Positions 15,562 through 24,762 of a stretch of DNA of 32,995 nucleotides are shown here, piece by piece. Location: assembly GCA_037388825.1 (NCBI GenBank), contig JARRJV010000005.1:1-32995 (forward strand), given 5' to 3'. Every line of letters starts with the position of its first letter. The stretch's first letter is position 1. The translations under genes were made by a program, and so were the position numbers. Below the pieces are notes generated by a model that was not told the DNA's origin, ran no database searches, and saw nothing but the letters and a program-made list of their open reading frames with translations. This stretch comes from Acidiferrobacteraceae bacterium (GTDB lineage Bacteria > Pseudomonadota > Gammaproteobacteria > Acidiferrobacterales > JAJDNE01).

Positions 15562-16665
15562 ATGCCAACAACTCCTCCAGACTATGTGCTGATCGCGGAC
15601 GATGCCGAGCTGGCACGTTGCTGCGAGCGCCTTCGGGACGAACCATGGGTCGCCGTGGATACCGAGTTCATGCGCGAGCGCACGTACTATCCGGAGCTGT
15701 GCCTGGTGCAGATCGGCATTCCCGACGCCGTCTGGTGCGTGGATGTGCTGGCCCTGGAGGAACTGGCACCACTTCGGGAACTCCTGGGCATCGCTGACTG
15801 CGACAAGGTGCTCCATGCCGCGCGCCAGGACCTGGAAACACTGTGGCCGGTTTGCGGCGGGCCGGTTTCGCCCTTGTTCGATAGCCAGATTGCCGCCGCC
15901 CTGTGTGGGCACGACGAGCAGATCGGGTACGCGGCGCTGGTCGAGACACTGATCGGGGTCAGTCTGCCCAAGGAACACCAGCGAACGGATTGGTCACGAC
16001 GCCCGCTGGACACCGATCAGCTGGACTACGCCGCCAATGACGTGCGCTATCTGTGCGAGGTCTACGACTCCCTGAGCGAGACCCTGCGGTCGCTGGATCG
16101 CGCCGCCTGGGCACAGGAAGACAGCGCACGCCTGCTGGATCCGGCCCTGTACCGGGTCGAACCCGAACTGGCGTACCGCCGCGTCAAGCAGGGCCATACC
16201 CTGTCCCCGGCACAACAACAGGTTTTACGTGAATTGGCGACGTGGCGGGAAGAAACGGCACAGGCCAGCAACCGGCCGCGCGGCTGGATCGCGCGCGATC
16301 CGGTGCTCCTGTACCTGGCACAGACCTGCCCCCAAACAGCGCAGGCACTGGAGAAGGTTCGTGGCCTGGACGACGGAATCCGCAAACGCCATGGCGAAGC
16401 GATCGTTCAGGCCATTGCCCGGGGATTGGTCCACGAACCACGCCAGCTGTTCGCGCGCACCCTGCCGCTGGATGCGCAACAGACAAAGCGGCGCGATCGC
16501 ATGCTGGAACTGGTGCGGGAGCGTGCCTCCGAACTGGGCATACACCCGCCGGTACTGGCCACGCGGCGCGATATCGAGAACCTGGTACGGGGCCAGGACG
16601 ACACGCCGGTGCTGTCCGGATGGCGCCGACAGGTTGTCGGTGACGCCTTGCTGGAAATCGACTAG
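15562..16665 (+). CDS. rnd: ribonuclease D
   Basis: A 367-residue 3'-5' exoribonuclease that trims the 3' ends of tRNA and other stable RNA. The DEDD-type exonuclease domain covers residues about 6-175: Asp33 and Glu35 (VAVDTEFMRERTYYP), Asp90 (HAARQDLETL) and the Tyr156/Asp160 pair of motif III (YAANDVRYL). One or two HRDC helical domains follow from about residue 205 to the end (ELATWREETAQASNRPRGWI), matching the family's length and order. The ATG at 15562 was chosen because the family begins about 30 residues before the first catalytic Asp; the longer frame to 15445 adds a sequence unlike the family. Its stop shares CTAG with the stop of mltA on the other strand. Confidence 0.95.
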   Translation: MPTTPPDYVLIADDAELARCCERLRDEPWVAVDTEFMRERTYYPELCLVQIGIPDAVWCVDVLALEELAPLRELLGIADCDKVLHAARQDLETLWPVCGGPVSPLFDSQIAAALCGHDEQIGYAALVETLIGVSLPKEHQRTDWSRRPLDTDQLDYAANDVRYLCEVYDSLSETLRSLDRAAWAQEDSARLLDPALYRVEPELAYRRVKQGHTLSPAQQQVLRELATWREETAQASNRPRGWIARDPVLLYLAQTCPQTAQALEKVRGLDDGIRKRHGEAIVQAIARGLVHEPRQLFARTLPLDAQQTKRRDRMLELVRERASELGIHPPVLATRRDIENLVRGQDDTPVLSGWRRQVVGDALLEID

Positions 16666-17849
16666 GGCGCGGGATTGGTCGCGAGCTGGCGGTTCGCCGG
16701 CACCAGCACGTACAACTCACCTGCTTGTTTCATGCGCCCGGCGTAGTCTTCGGCCCGCTGTCCCTGGCCCCAGAACACGTCGGCCCGCACCGCGCCCTGG
16801 ATCGCGCCGCCGGTGTCCTGGGCGAAGGTCAGGCGCCGGTAGCCGGGTGCCTCCTCGCCTTCGGCGGCGGGCAAGGTGGTATCCAGCCACACCGGCGAGC
16901 CGAGCGGAATGAAGTCCGGATCCACGGCGATGCTTCTTTCCGGAGTCAGGGGCACATTAAGCGAACCCGGCGGGCCGCCCCCATTGGCCGGCCGTGCAGT
17001 GAAAAATACATAGCTCGGGTTTGACAACATCAGGTCCTCGGCCTGGTCCGGGTTCGACTGCAACCAGGCGCGGATGGACTGCATGCTGAGGTCGTCCTTG
17101 TCGATATATCCCTTCTTCACCAGGTAGCGACCGATGGCCACATAGGGATGGCCATTCTGATCCGCGTAGCTCACCGCAAGCGTTGTCCCGTCGCGCAACT
17201 GAATCCGGCCCGAACCCTGGATATGGAGAAAGAACAGGCCGATGGGATCCTTGACCCAGGCGATTTCCTTCGCGTGCAGGTTCTTCTTGCCGTCTTCGAT
17301 CTGTTCGCGGCTGAAGTACGGCACCACGCGGTGTCCTTTAACCAGTCGACCGCGAAGCCGCCGGCCCTTGAGATCGTTGTACAGGGAGCCAAGATCCACC
17401 ACCAGCAGATCGTCCGGGCGTGCGTATACCGGGTATCGATACACCGCGGTGCGTCTGCGGCTTCCCTGGAGCAGAGGCTCGTAGTATCCGGTGATCAGTC
17501 CTTCGCGCTCACCGTCTTCACCGCGAACAACATGGGGAATGAAACGGGTCTCGAAAAAGGCGCGTGCGGTTTCATCGTCGGGCGTACCCAGAAGCTGCAC
17601 GTCGTCACAGATGTCGCGCCAGCGGGGATCTCGGCCGGGCATTGCCTTGCAGTCCTGCACCAGCGCGGGCCAGGCCTCCGCCGGTTGGCCCGTCTGCCAA
17701 CCGGGGAGTTCACTCCAGCCGACCGCCTCCCCGATCCCGGGTGCGGGCGGCGGCGCAACATGCAGGCAGCCGGACAGGCCAACGGCAAGGAATACGAATA
17801 ACAGCGGGGCTGATTTGCGCAGCATCAATCGCTTCACGGGAAGGCCCAT
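16662..17849 (-). CDS. mltA: membrane-bound lytic murein transglycosylase A
   Basis: A 395-residue outer-membrane lipoprotein that cleaves peptidoglycan glycan strands with formation of 1,6-anhydro-muropeptides. The lipoprotein signal is at the N-terminus (APLLFVFLAVGLSGC). The MltA double-psi barrel domain follows (GLITGYYEPLLQGSR, VYRYPVYARPDDL), and the C-terminal 3D domain carries the conserved LTFAQDTGGAIQGAVRADVF region with catalytic Asp and the GSGRIQLRDG segment. The upstream frame continues to 18026 over the end of topA and is unlike a signal. ATG 17849 was taken, but GTG 17837 and ATG 17825 would keep the signal peptide and are real alternatives. It lies 94 bases downstream of topA on the same strand. 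Confidence 0.93.
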   Translation of the reverse strand: MGLPVKRLMLRKSAPLLFVFLAVGLSGCLHVAPPPAPGIGEAVGWSELPGWQTGQPAEAWPALVQDCKAMPGRDPRWRDICDDVQLLGTPDDETARAFFETRFIPHVVRGEDGEREGLITGYYEPLLQGSRRRTAVYRYPVYARPDDLLVVDLGSLYNDLKGRRLRGRLVKGHRVVPYFSREQIEDGKKNLHAKEIAWVKDPIGLFFLHIQGSGRIQLRDGTTLAVSYADQNGHPYVAIGRYLVKKGYIDKDDLSMQSIRAWLQSNPDQAEDLMLSNPSYVFFTARPANGGGPPGSLNVPLTPERSIAVDPDFIPLGSPVWLDTTLPAAEGEEAPGYRRLTFAQDTGGAIQGAVRADVFWGQGQRAEDYAGRMKQAGELYVLVPANRQLATNPAP

Positions 17850-17943
17850 CCGGATCGCGCGGCGCGGCCGCCGCGTGGCACTGAAACAGACATGGCGCAA
17901 GTATATGGCGTGAACGGCGGTTTCGCATCCGCCGGCCGGCCGC

Positions 17944-20238
17944 CTACTCCGACTGGCCCGGGATTTCGCCCTCGTAGGGCTCGGCGTAATGGCACTCTTT
18001 CTGCGGGCATACCTTCTCGGTGCCACGTCGCTTGGTGGTCTTGATGGTCAGCATGGGGAAGCCGCACTCGGGACAGGGCTCGTTCAGCGGGTAGTTCCAG
18101 ACCGCGTACTTGCATTCGGGGTAACGCGAACATGAGTAGAACACCTTGCCGGCGCGGGACTTGCGCTTGAGCATGCTCCCCTGCTTGCACTCCGGGCACT
18201 GCACGCCGGTATCTTCCGGCGGTTCCAGCGGTTCCATGTGCCGGCAATCCGGATAGCTGCTGCAGCCGATGAACTTGCCATAGCGGCCGCGCTTGACCAC
18301 CAGCGGCGAGCCGCACTTGGGGCACACCCGGCCCTCGACGATCTCGGGTTCCTGGCTGGCGCCGGGTTCCTCGTCGACGTTGCGCGTGTAGTCGCATTCG
18401 GGGTACCCGGTGCAACCGATAAAGTAACCGTTGCGGCCGAGCCGTTTGGCCAGCTGCTTGCCACACTTCGGGCACTGCTCGTCCAGCATCTCCACGCCCG
18501 GACGGTCTACGCTTTCCTTGTCTTTCACCTGCACCTTGAATTCGTCCCAGAATTCCTTAAGCACCGGTTTCCATTCGCGCTCGCCGCGGGAGATGGCATC
18601 GAGCTCGTCTTCCAGGTTGGCGGTGAAGTCGTAATCCACATACTTGTGGAAGTGTTCCGACAGGAACTTGTTCACCACGCGACCGACGTCCGTGGGCACA
18701 AAGCGGCGCTTGTCGAGAACCGCGTACTCACGCGTCAACAGCGTGGAGATGATACTGGCGTAGGTCGAGGGACGGCCGATGCCGTGGGCCTCCAGGGTCT
18801 TCACCAGGCTGGCCTCGGTGTATCGCGGCGGCGGCTCGGTGAAGTGCTGCTCCTTGCGCAGATCGACCATGTCCACGATATCGCCCTCTTCCATGGGCGG
18901 CAGCAGTCGCTCCTTGTCATCATCCGAAGCAGCCTCGTCCGAACCTTCCTGGTACACCGCCATGAATCCGGGTTTGACCACTGTGGATCCATTGGCACGC
19001 ATCACATTGCCCGGGCCGGATTCGAAATCGATGGCCACGGTATCCAGCGTCGCGTGTACCATCTGGCAGGCCACGGTGCGCTTCCAGATCAGGTCGTACA
19101 GCTTGAACTGTTCAATGGTGAGCGACTTGCGAATGTCCTCCGGCATGCGCAGCACCGAGGTCGGGCGAATCGCCTCGTGCGCCTCCTGCGCATTCTTGGA
19201 TTTGCTCTTGTACACCTGGACTTCGTCCGGGACATTTTCGGCACCGTATCGCTCGCCGATGAATTCCCGGATTTCCGTGATTGCCTCGGCGGCAAGATTC
19301 ACCGAGTCAGTACGCATGTAACTGATCAGACCAATGGATTCCCCGTCCAGTTCGACTCCCTCGTACAGCTGCTGGGCAATGCGCATGGTGCGCTGCGCGC
19401 CGAATCCAAGCTTGCGCGATGCCTCCTGCTGCAGCGTCGAGGTGGTAAACGGTGGCGAGGGATTGCGCTTGCGCTGCTTCTTTTCGACCTTGGCAACACG
19501 CAGCTTGCCCTTGGCTTCGCCGGTTATCGTGTCCGCGACCCGGGTCGCATGCTCCTCGTCGCCGATGGTGAACTGTTCGAGTTTCTCGCCGCCGAAGTGC
19601 GTGAGTCTTGCCATGAACGGCTGCTCTCCCGCCTTCAGATCGGACTCGATGCTCCAGTATTCGCGCGGCTTGAAGCGCTCGATCTCTTCCTCGCGCTCGA
19701 CGATCAGGCGAAGGGCCGGACTCTGAACACGCCCGGCCGACAGGCCGCGCCGGATCTTCTTCCACAGAAGGGGTGAAAGATTGAACCCGACCAGGTAGTC
19801 GAGGGCACGCCGCGCCTGTTGCGCATTGATGAGATTGGTCGACAGTTCGCGCGGATGCTCGATCGCTTCCTGGATCGCGCGCTTGGTGATCTCGTGAAAC
19901 TCGACGCGATGCACCGGCTTGCTGTCCAGCGCCCCGCGCTCACGCAGGATTTCCTCCAGGTGCCAGGAAATGGCCTCGCCTTCGCGATCCGGGTCAGTGG
20001 CGAGGTACAGGGCCTCGGCACCCTTCATCGCCTTGGCAATGGCATCGACATGTTTCTTGTTTTTTTCAATGAGCTCGTACTTCATGCCGAAGCCATGGTC
20101 GGTGTCGACCGCGCCCTGTTTCGGAATCAGGTCGCGCACATGGCCATAGGACGCCAGGGCAACGAACTCCTTGCCCAGGTACTTGGTCATGGTTTTCGCC
20201 TTCGCCGGCGATTCGACAACGATAAGGTTCTTCGCCAT
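17944..20238 (-). CDS. topA: DNA topoisomerase I (type IA)
   Basis: A 764-residue enzyme that relaxes negative supercoils by transient single-strand cleavage. The Toprim domain is at the N-terminus (LIVVESPAKAKTMTKYLG, and the acidic triad LATDPDREGEAISWHLEE). The catalytic core contains the nucleophile Tyr307 in LISYMRTDSVN, preceded by the LSAGRVQSPALRLI block. The C-terminus carries four four-cysteine zinc ribbons: CPKCGKQ to CTGYPEC, CPKCGSP to CSSYPDC, CPECKQG to CSRYPEC, and a degenerate last one (CPECGF to CPQKEC). The length is shorter than the 865 residues of Escherichia coli TopA. The ATG has a weak ribosome site. The gene follows smg after 178 bases that contain its own candidate promoter. 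Confidence 0.97.
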   Translation of the reverse strand: MAKNLIVVESPAKAKTMTKYLGKEFVALASYGHVRDLIPKQGAVDTDHGFGMKYELIEKNKKHVDAIAKAMKGAEALYLATDPDREGEAISWHLEEILRERGALDSKPVHRVEFHEITKRAIQEAIEHPRELSTNLINAQQARRALDYLVGFNLSPLLWKKIRRGLSAGRVQSPALRLIVEREEEIERFKPREYWSIESDLKAGEQPFMARLTHFGGEKLEQFTIGDEEHATRVADTITGEAKGKLRVAKVEKKQRKRNPSPPFTTSTLQQEASRKLGFGAQRTMRIAQQLYEGVELDGESIGLISYMRTDSVNLAAEAITEIREFIGERYGAENVPDEVQVYKSKSKNAQEAHEAIRPTSVLRMPEDIRKSLTIEQFKLYDLIWKRTVACQMVHATLDTVAIDFESGPGNVMRANGSTVVKPGFMAVYQEGSDEAASDDDKERLLPPMEEGDIVDMVDLRKEQHFTEPPPRYTEASLVKTLEAHGIGRPSTYASIISTLLTREYAVLDKRRFVPTDVGRVVNKFLSEHFHKYVDYDFTANLEDELDAISRGEREWKPVLKEFWDEFKVQVKDKESVDRPGVEMLDEQCPKCGKQLAKRLGRNGYFIGCTGYPECDYTRNVDEEPGASQEPEIVEGRVCPKCGSPLVVKRGRYGKFIGCSSYPDCRHMEPLEPPEDTGVQCPECKQGSMLKRKSRAGKVFYSCSRYPECKYAVWNYPLNEPCPECGFPMLTIKTTKRRGTEKVCPQKECHYAEPYEGEIPGQSE

Positions 20239-20312
20239 TCGCTACATTGACTACACGGTTCGTTCGACTCGGCCGCGAATTTCTGCAACCCGCGGGATGA
20301 TTCCGGTACGCA

Positions 20313-20342
20313 TTTTCAACGACACCGGGTGCTGCTTGTCAA
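20313..20342 (-). promoter_or_regulatory. candidate topA promoter
   Basis: A perfect TTGACA -35 hexamer reads on the minus strand at 20342-20337, with the best -10 (TGAAAA, 20318-20313) 18 bases downstream, about 75 bases before the topA ATG. The -10 is poor. topA promoters are often sensitive to supercoiling through unusual spacing. The rest of the 178-base smg-topA gap shows no clear terminator. Confidence 0.35.
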
Positions 20343-20416
20343 GCCGAATTCTTTTCCAGAGGTTTTCAGGACGGGTGTGAACTGCGAAACAGGGCGGACC
20401 GGATAGCGGAAACCGG

Positions 20417-20899
20417 CTAGTTCAGATGCCCTTCCATCTCATCGAAGACCACGTCTTCCAGTAGGGCATGTGCGTATTCCTGGCCGGGCTGATTGAACAG
20501 CACCATAAGGATCACCCACTTCAGCTGGTCTATATCGAGCTCGTCGTTTCCCAGCGCCATGGCGCGATCGATGACCAGTTCCCGGCTGACGCCGTCAAGC
20601 ACGCCACTTTGTTCCATGAACAACATAAAGCCGCGGGCCTCGGCATCGAGACGGGCCATCTCGTCGTCGCTGTAGTGGCGGATCGAACGACCGCTGGACG
20701 CGTGGGGAAGTTCGGCGGCGTTGTTGCGCAGGTTGGTCAGGTCTTCGAGCCAGTCGAAGGCCTTGTTGATATCACCGCGGGGAAATCCTGCCTGGGCGAG
20801 TTCGACTTCGATGGTTTCCTGATCGGGATTGAATTCGGAACCCTCTTCCATGTAGTTCTCGAAGAGATACATCAGGACGTCGAACATGTTCTCTTTCAT
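20417..20899 (-). CDS. smg: Smg family protein (DUF494)
   Basis: A 160-residue cytoplasmic protein of the Smg/DUF494 family, found next to dprA and topA in many gammaproteobacteria; its function is not established. The family start MFDVLMYLFENYMEE is visible at residues 5-19, the middle contains INKAFDWLEDL, and the C-terminus contains LDIDQLKWVILMVLFNQPGQ. The length matches the family. ATG 20897-20899 has AGGAG 5-6 bases upstream, which settles the start over the longer frame reaching 20944. It lies 10 bases after the dprA stop and is surely cotranscribed with it. Confidence 0.95.
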   Translation of the reverse strand: MKENMFDVLMYLFENYMEEGSEFNPDQETIEVELAQAGFPRGDINKAFDWLEDLTNLRNNAAELPHASSGRSIRHYSDDEMARLDAEARGFMLFMEQSGVLDGVSRELVIDRAMALGNDELDIDQLKWVILMVLFNQPGQEYAHALLEDVVFDEMEGHLN

Positions 20900-20909
20900 C
20901 GCTCTCCTG

Positions 20910-22010
20910 TTACCACTTCGTGCGCTGGTAGCGACCATCCGCACAACTTTCCACGAGCCCCCGAAGCTCCATGTCCAACAGCATGGAGGAAATGGCCTCG
21001 GGCGTCAATCCGGTACGTTCCACGACTGTATCGACATCCACAGGATCCGCCCCCAGCTGGTCGAGAAAGCGGCGCTCGTCCTCGGTCGTGTCGACGGGCT
21101 TGTCGACCTGGGCCGATACAGCGGCGCGCAGACCACCCACCATCGGGCCAAGTTCCGCCAGAATATCGTCCGCGGTTTCCACCAGCTTGGCCCCCTGGCG
21201 AATCAGCGCGTGACAGCCGCGTGACAGGGGCGAATGAATGGAACCGGGAATGGCAAACACCTCACGCCCCTGTTCCCCTGCAAGCCGCGCGGTAATCAGG
21301 GACCCGCTGCGCACCGCCGCCTCCACCACCAGGGTGCCAAGGCTGAGGCCGGCGATGATGCGGTTTCGTCGCGGGAAGTTTTCCCGTTTCGGAGGTGTCC
21401 CGAGTGGGAACTCCGACACCAGCGCGCCATGTTCGGCGATGCGATGGGCCAGGGAATGGTGCGCCGGTGGATAAACCCGGTCGAGCCCGGTGCCCGCCAC
21501 GGCGACGGTCTGTCCACCGGCGTCAAGGGCGCCTTCGTGGGCGGCGCCGTCGATCCCCAGGGCCAGGCCACTGGTGATGGTCAGTCCGGCGCCGGCCAGG
21601 CTGCGGGCAAAGGCCAATGCCGTCTCCCTTCCCACGGGCGTCGGGTTACGACTGCCCACCACGGCCAGCTGGGGGAAGCTCAACAGCGCCGGGTCGCCAC
21701 GCACATAGAGGAAGGCCGGCGGGTCGGGAATCTCCCGCAACAGGCCGGGATAGATTTCATCGAGCACACTGATCAGATGATTGTCCGGCTGCCCGAGCCA
21801 ATCACGATCGGATTCGAAGTCCTGTGCGTTGGCGATGGCCGTGGGCAGATCCGGGTGTGTGCCAAGCACGCGCGCCAATTGGCTTGCGGACGCGCCAACC
21901 GCCTGCTCCAGCGATCCGAATTGATCCACCAGGGCGAGAAGCGCCTCCGCATGGAGGCCCGGAAGGCGACTGAGTCGCGCGAGAACAAGTCGGCTTTCGT
22001 CGATGGTCAT
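20910..22010 (-). CDS. dprA: DNA-processing protein DprA
   Basis: A 366-residue protein that loads RecA on incoming single-stranded DNA during natural transformation and protects it. Residues 1-75 are an N-terminal helix-hairpin-helix/SAM-like region. The extended Rossmann fold (residues about 110-290) shows LAVVGSRNPTPVGRETA, TSGLALGIDGAAHEGAL and the conserved PRRNRIIAGLS with VVEAAVRSGSLITARLA. A small winged-helix domain (about 305-366; TVVERTGLTPEAISSMLLDM) closes the chain. The start ATG 22008-22010 has GAGG 6 bases upstream. No other competence genes are visible, and dprA is kept in many bacteria not known to be transformable. It lies between lysM and smg. Confidence 0.96.
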   Translation of the reverse strand: MTIDESRLVLARLSRLPGLHAEALLALVDQFGSLEQAVGASASQLARVLGTHPDLPTAIANAQDFESDRDWLGQPDNHLISVLDEIYPGLLREIPDPPAFLYVRGDPALLSFPQLAVVGSRNPTPVGRETALAFARSLAGAGLTITSGLALGIDGAAHEGALDAGGQTVAVAGTGLDRVYPPAHHSLAHRIAEHGALVSEFPLGTPPKRENFPRRNRIIAGLSLGTLVVEAAVRSGSLITARLAGEQGREVFAIPGSIHSPLSRGCHALIRQGAKLVETADDILAELGPMVGGLRAAVSAQVDKPVDTTEDERRFLDQLGADPVDVDTVVERTGLTPEAISSMLLDMELRGLVESCADGRYQRTKW

Positions 22011-22066
22011 CCTTGACCTCGGGCTGGGTGATTTTGCTCGCGGGTCACCCGGACCCCGCGGGTGGT

Positions 22067-23152
22067 TCAGGGTGTAACCACCGCATCGTTCACGTGAATG
22101 GATCGGGTTGCGGACATGACCAGGGCATAGCTGACACGATCGAAGGTGCGGAACACCATGACCAGCCCGGCATCGTCATCGGGAAGCGCATAACGCGTGC
22201 GGGTGACCGGATCCAGGGCATCTCCAATGTGACGCTTCACACGCAGCACCGTGCCCTCATCGATGCCGTCACGCCGGCCCAGACTGAGGGCGACGACCTG
22301 GTGGGGCCCGATTTCCGAAACGGCATTCTCGCCGAGCAGGATCCAGCCGCGGACTTCCTTCTTCGGCGCATGGGGCTGATAGAACGGCAGGGCATGGGCC
22401 TTGGGCGCCGGAACCAGTCGATCCGTGGGCTGAATTTCCTGACGCGCCTTGACCATCAGCAGCTTGGTCGGATCGCCCGAAGTAATCACCCTGGCATCGC
22501 CCAGGTCCACGGCCTCGTAGCCGAGCAGCCTCCCGGTTTCCGGATTGACCAGGGCGGCGCCGCGCCGCACGATCTTGAAATCCTCGACGCCCGGCGGAAT
22601 GGCGCGGGCATAGAACTCGCTTCCGGCAGCGAGGACAATGCGCCCCTCCATGCCAACGGTGATGTAGCCGGCGTCTTCCAGCTCATCGTGGGTGACTACC
22701 AGCGGGGCATCCAGGAAAGGCTCGATGTCGCCCGGCGGAATGGTCGGAATCGCCTTCTCCAGGGACTCCTCCCGGACCTGAGGCTCAAGCTTGACGGTGC
22801 GCTGATCCGGGGGAATGCCCATCGTGGTTTCGGCGGGAGCGGTCGGCGACAGTTTTTCCGTCCGTTCCACGGTGAGCACCGGCTCGCCGTTGACCATCTT
22901 GAACACGATCACGTCGCCGGGGTAGATCAGATGGGGATTCTTGATTTGCTGGTTGATGCGCCAGATCTTGGGCCAGTTCCAGGGACTGTCCAGGAAACGC
23001 GTGGCGATATCCCAGAGCGTATCGCCCTTTTGCACCACGTAGCGATCCGGGTGGCCATCTTTCATCTTGACCACATCGGCCAGGACCGGGGTGGCCATCA
23101 CGAGCAGCGCAGACACGAGCAGCGCCGCGAAACGGTTCAGCGTGCGGGACAT
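22067..23152 (-). CDS. LysM peptidoglycan-binding domain protein
   Basis: A 361-residue exported protein. A signal peptide covers residues 1-25 (LLVSALLVMATPVLA, cleaved before DVV). A single LysM domain at about residues 37-85 (RYVVQKGDTLWDIATRFL to HLIYPGDVIVF) would bind glycan strands. The remainder, about 270 residues, has no recognised enzyme motif and is rich in short strands and Pro, as in the conserved LysM protein encoded beside dprA in Pseudomonas and relatives; its role there is unknown. The ATG lies 10 bases after a GGGGGG run, a weak ribosome site. It is the first gene of the lysM-dprA-smg-topA-mltA group and divergent from def. Confidence 0.92.
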   Translation of the reverse strand: MSRTLNRFAALLVSALLVMATPVLADVVKMKDGHPDRYVVQKGDTLWDIATRFLDSPWNWPKIWRINQQIKNPHLIYPGDVIVFKMVNGEPVLTVERTEKLSPTAPAETTMGIPPDQRTVKLEPQVREESLEKAIPTIPPGDIEPFLDAPLVVTHDELEDAGYITVGMEGRIVLAAGSEFYARAIPPGVEDFKIVRRGAALVNPETGRLLGYEAVDLGDARVITSGDPTKLLMVKARQEIQPTDRLVPAPKAHALPFYQPHAPKKEVRGWILLGENAVSEIGPHQVVALSLGRRDGIDEGTVLRVKRHIGDALDPVTRTRYALPDDDAGLVMVFRTFDRVSYALVMSATRSIHVNDAVVTP

Positions 23153-23175
23153 AGGGCAGAAACCCCCCTTGTTTT

Positions 23176-23187
23176 TACACCAGTGTA
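23176..23187. repeat. short palindrome between lysM and def
   Basis: TACAC-CA-GTGTA is a perfect 5-bp inverted repeat in the 168-base divergent spacer, about 25 bases upstream of the lysM start. It could be a repressor site for lysM, but a palindrome this short may be chance. Confidence 0.2.
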
Positions 23188-23233
23188 GTCAAGGCAAAAA
23201 CCAAAAGCCAAGGGGCCTGTGGGGGAAATTTTC

Positions 23234-23263
23234 TTGTTATTCAGTCGCATTTCAAAGGATAAT
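23234..23263 (+). promoter_or_regulatory. candidate promoter of the def-fmt-rsmB operon
   Basis: TTGTTA (23234-23239) and GATAAT (23258-23263) are separated by 18 bases, with the start codon of def about 58 bases downstream. The AT-rich stretch 23225-23285 stands out against coding DNA, which supports a promoter here. Confidence 0.45.
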
Positions 23264-23320
23264 AAACCACTTTCGTAGCAATAGAAACCGCATTTCAGCC
23301 CCGACGAAGCCGACTTCGCC

Positions 23321-23824
23321 ATGTCATTGCGAGCCATACTGCACTACCCGGACCCCCGCCTGCGCACCGTGGCGCAGGAAGTGGAAACCGTCGACGAGGA
23401 GATTCGCACCCTCGTGGATGACATGGCGGAGACCATGTACGAGGCGCCGGGGATCGGACTGGCGGCGACCCAGATCGACGTACACAAGCGCGTCATCGTC
23501 ATCGATATCTCCCAGGAGCGAGACGATCTGCGCGTATTCATCAACCCGAAGATCGTCGTCCGCGACGGGGAGATCGTGCACGAGGAAGGCTGTCTTTCGG
23601 TTCCGGGGATCTACGAGCCGGTGCGGCGGGCCGAGCGGATCACGGTGCAGGCCCTGGACCGCGACGGCCGGTCCTTTGAACTCGAGGCCGAGGACCTTCT
23701 TGCGGTCTGCATCCAGCATGAAATCGACCACCTCGACGGCAAGGTCTTCGTCGACTATCTCTCGCCCCTGAAGCAACAGCGCATCGGCAAAAAGCTGCAG
23801 AAACGCGAGCGGATGACCCTCTAG
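23321..23824 (+). CDS. def: peptide deformylase
   Basis: A 167-residue metalloenzyme that removes the formyl group from the N-terminal Met of new proteins. All three family motifs are present: GIGLAATQ (residues 44-51), EGCLSVPG with metal ligand Cys91, and HEIDHLDG with ligands His133 and His137 and catalytic Glu134. The length matches the type 1 family. The ATG at 23321 has no strong ribosome site but begins at the normal family position. fmt follows after 11 bases, the usual def-fmt pairing of opposing formyl reactions. Confidence 0.97.
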   Translation: MSLRAILHYPDPRLRTVAQEVETVDEEIRTLVDDMAETMYEAPGIGLAATQIDVHKRVIVIDISQERDDLRVFINPKIVVRDGEIVHEEGCLSVPGIYEPVRRAERITVQALDRDGRSFELEAEDLLAVCIQHEIDHLDGKVFVDYLSPLKQQRIGKKLQKRERMTL

Positions 23825-23835
23825 GTCGTCGCACT

Positions 23836-24759
23836 ATGAAACTAGTCTTCGCCGGCACCCCCGACTTCGCTGTGCCCAGCCTCGATGCACTGGTGCAGGG
23901 CGGACACGAGATTCTCGCCGTTTATACCCAGCCGGACCGACCCGCCGGCCGGGGCCGCCAGGCCCAGGCCAGCCCGGTCAAGCAATATGCCCTGGCCCAT
24001 GAGCTGCCCATACACCAGCCCGAATCCCTGGTCGGCGAGGCGGAAACCCTGCGCGCCCTCGCCCCCGACGCCATGATCGTGGTCGCCTATGGCCAGATTC
24101 TGTCGGCCGCGATTCTGGAAATTCCCCGCCATGGCTGCCTGAATGTGCACGCCTCCCTGTTGCCCCGATGGCGCGGTGCGGCGCCCATCCAACGGGCCAT
24201 CGAGGCCGGCGACGCACAAACGGGAGTCACCATTATGCAAATGGACGTGGGACTGGATACCGGCCCCATCCTGCTGCAGCGCGCCACACCTATTAATAAG
24301 GATGACACCGGAGGCAGCTTGCACGACCGCCTGGCGCAACTGGGCGCCGGGGCCCTGGCCGAGGCCCTGGATGCCCTCGCCGCCGGCAGCCTCGAGCCGC
24401 GGGTGCAGGACGAACAGTCCGCCAACTACGCATCGAAACTGAAAAAGCAGGAGGGCGCGCTGGACTGGACACAGTCCGCGGAACTGCTGGCCCGGCGGGT
24501 ACGCGCCTTCAACCCCTGGCCGGTGGCCTACTGCCAGTGGAACGGAAAGCGACTTCGCGTCCTGGAGGCGCATGCAGAGGCCGGCGCCCAGAGCCTGCAA
24601 GCGGGTTCGGTGGTGGAAGCCGGGAACACAGGAATTCACGTGGCCACGGGTAACGGCATGCTGGTCCTGACCCGGCTGCAGGCGGAAGGCGGGACCGTGC
24701 AGGACGCAGCCGCGTTTCTCAACGGGCACGCACTTTCCCCCGGCGAAACACTTGGCTAG
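23836..24759 (+). CDS. fmt: methionyl-tRNA formyltransferase
   Basis: A 307-residue enzyme that formylates initiator Met-tRNA from 10-formyltetrahydrofolate. The N-terminal Rossmann domain begins KLVFAGTPDFAVPSLDAL. The catalytic residues Asn103, His105 and Asp141 lie in NVHASLLPRWRGAAPIQRA and QMDVGLDTGPIL. The C-terminal tRNA-binding barrel starts near residue 205 (VRAFNPWPVAYCQWNGKRLR). The length matches the family. It lies between def (11-base gap) and rsmB (3-base gap). Confidence 0.97.
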   Translation: MKLVFAGTPDFAVPSLDALVQGGHEILAVYTQPDRPAGRGRQAQASPVKQYALAHELPIHQPESLVGEAETLRALAPDAMIVVAYGQILSAAILEIPRHGCLNVHASLLPRWRGAAPIQRAIEAGDAQTGVTIMQMDVGLDTGPILLQRATPINKDDTGGSLHDRLAQLGAGALAEALDALAAGSLEPRVQDEQSANYASKLKKQEGALDWTQSAELLARRVRAFNPWPVAYCQWNGKRLRVLEAHAEAGAQSLQAGSVVEAGNTGIHVATGNGMLVLTRLQAEGGTVQDAAAFLNGHALSPGETLG

Positions 24760-24762
24760 ATC

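Noticed and set aside
17850-18026. N-terminal extension of mltA by 59 residues
   Set aside because: It overlaps the topA 3' end and is very basic; it would bury the lipoprotein signal.
18238-19776. A 512-codon open frame on the plus strand inside topA
   Set aside because: Entirely antisense to the topoisomerase; composition is His/Arg/Gly-rich with no family motif.
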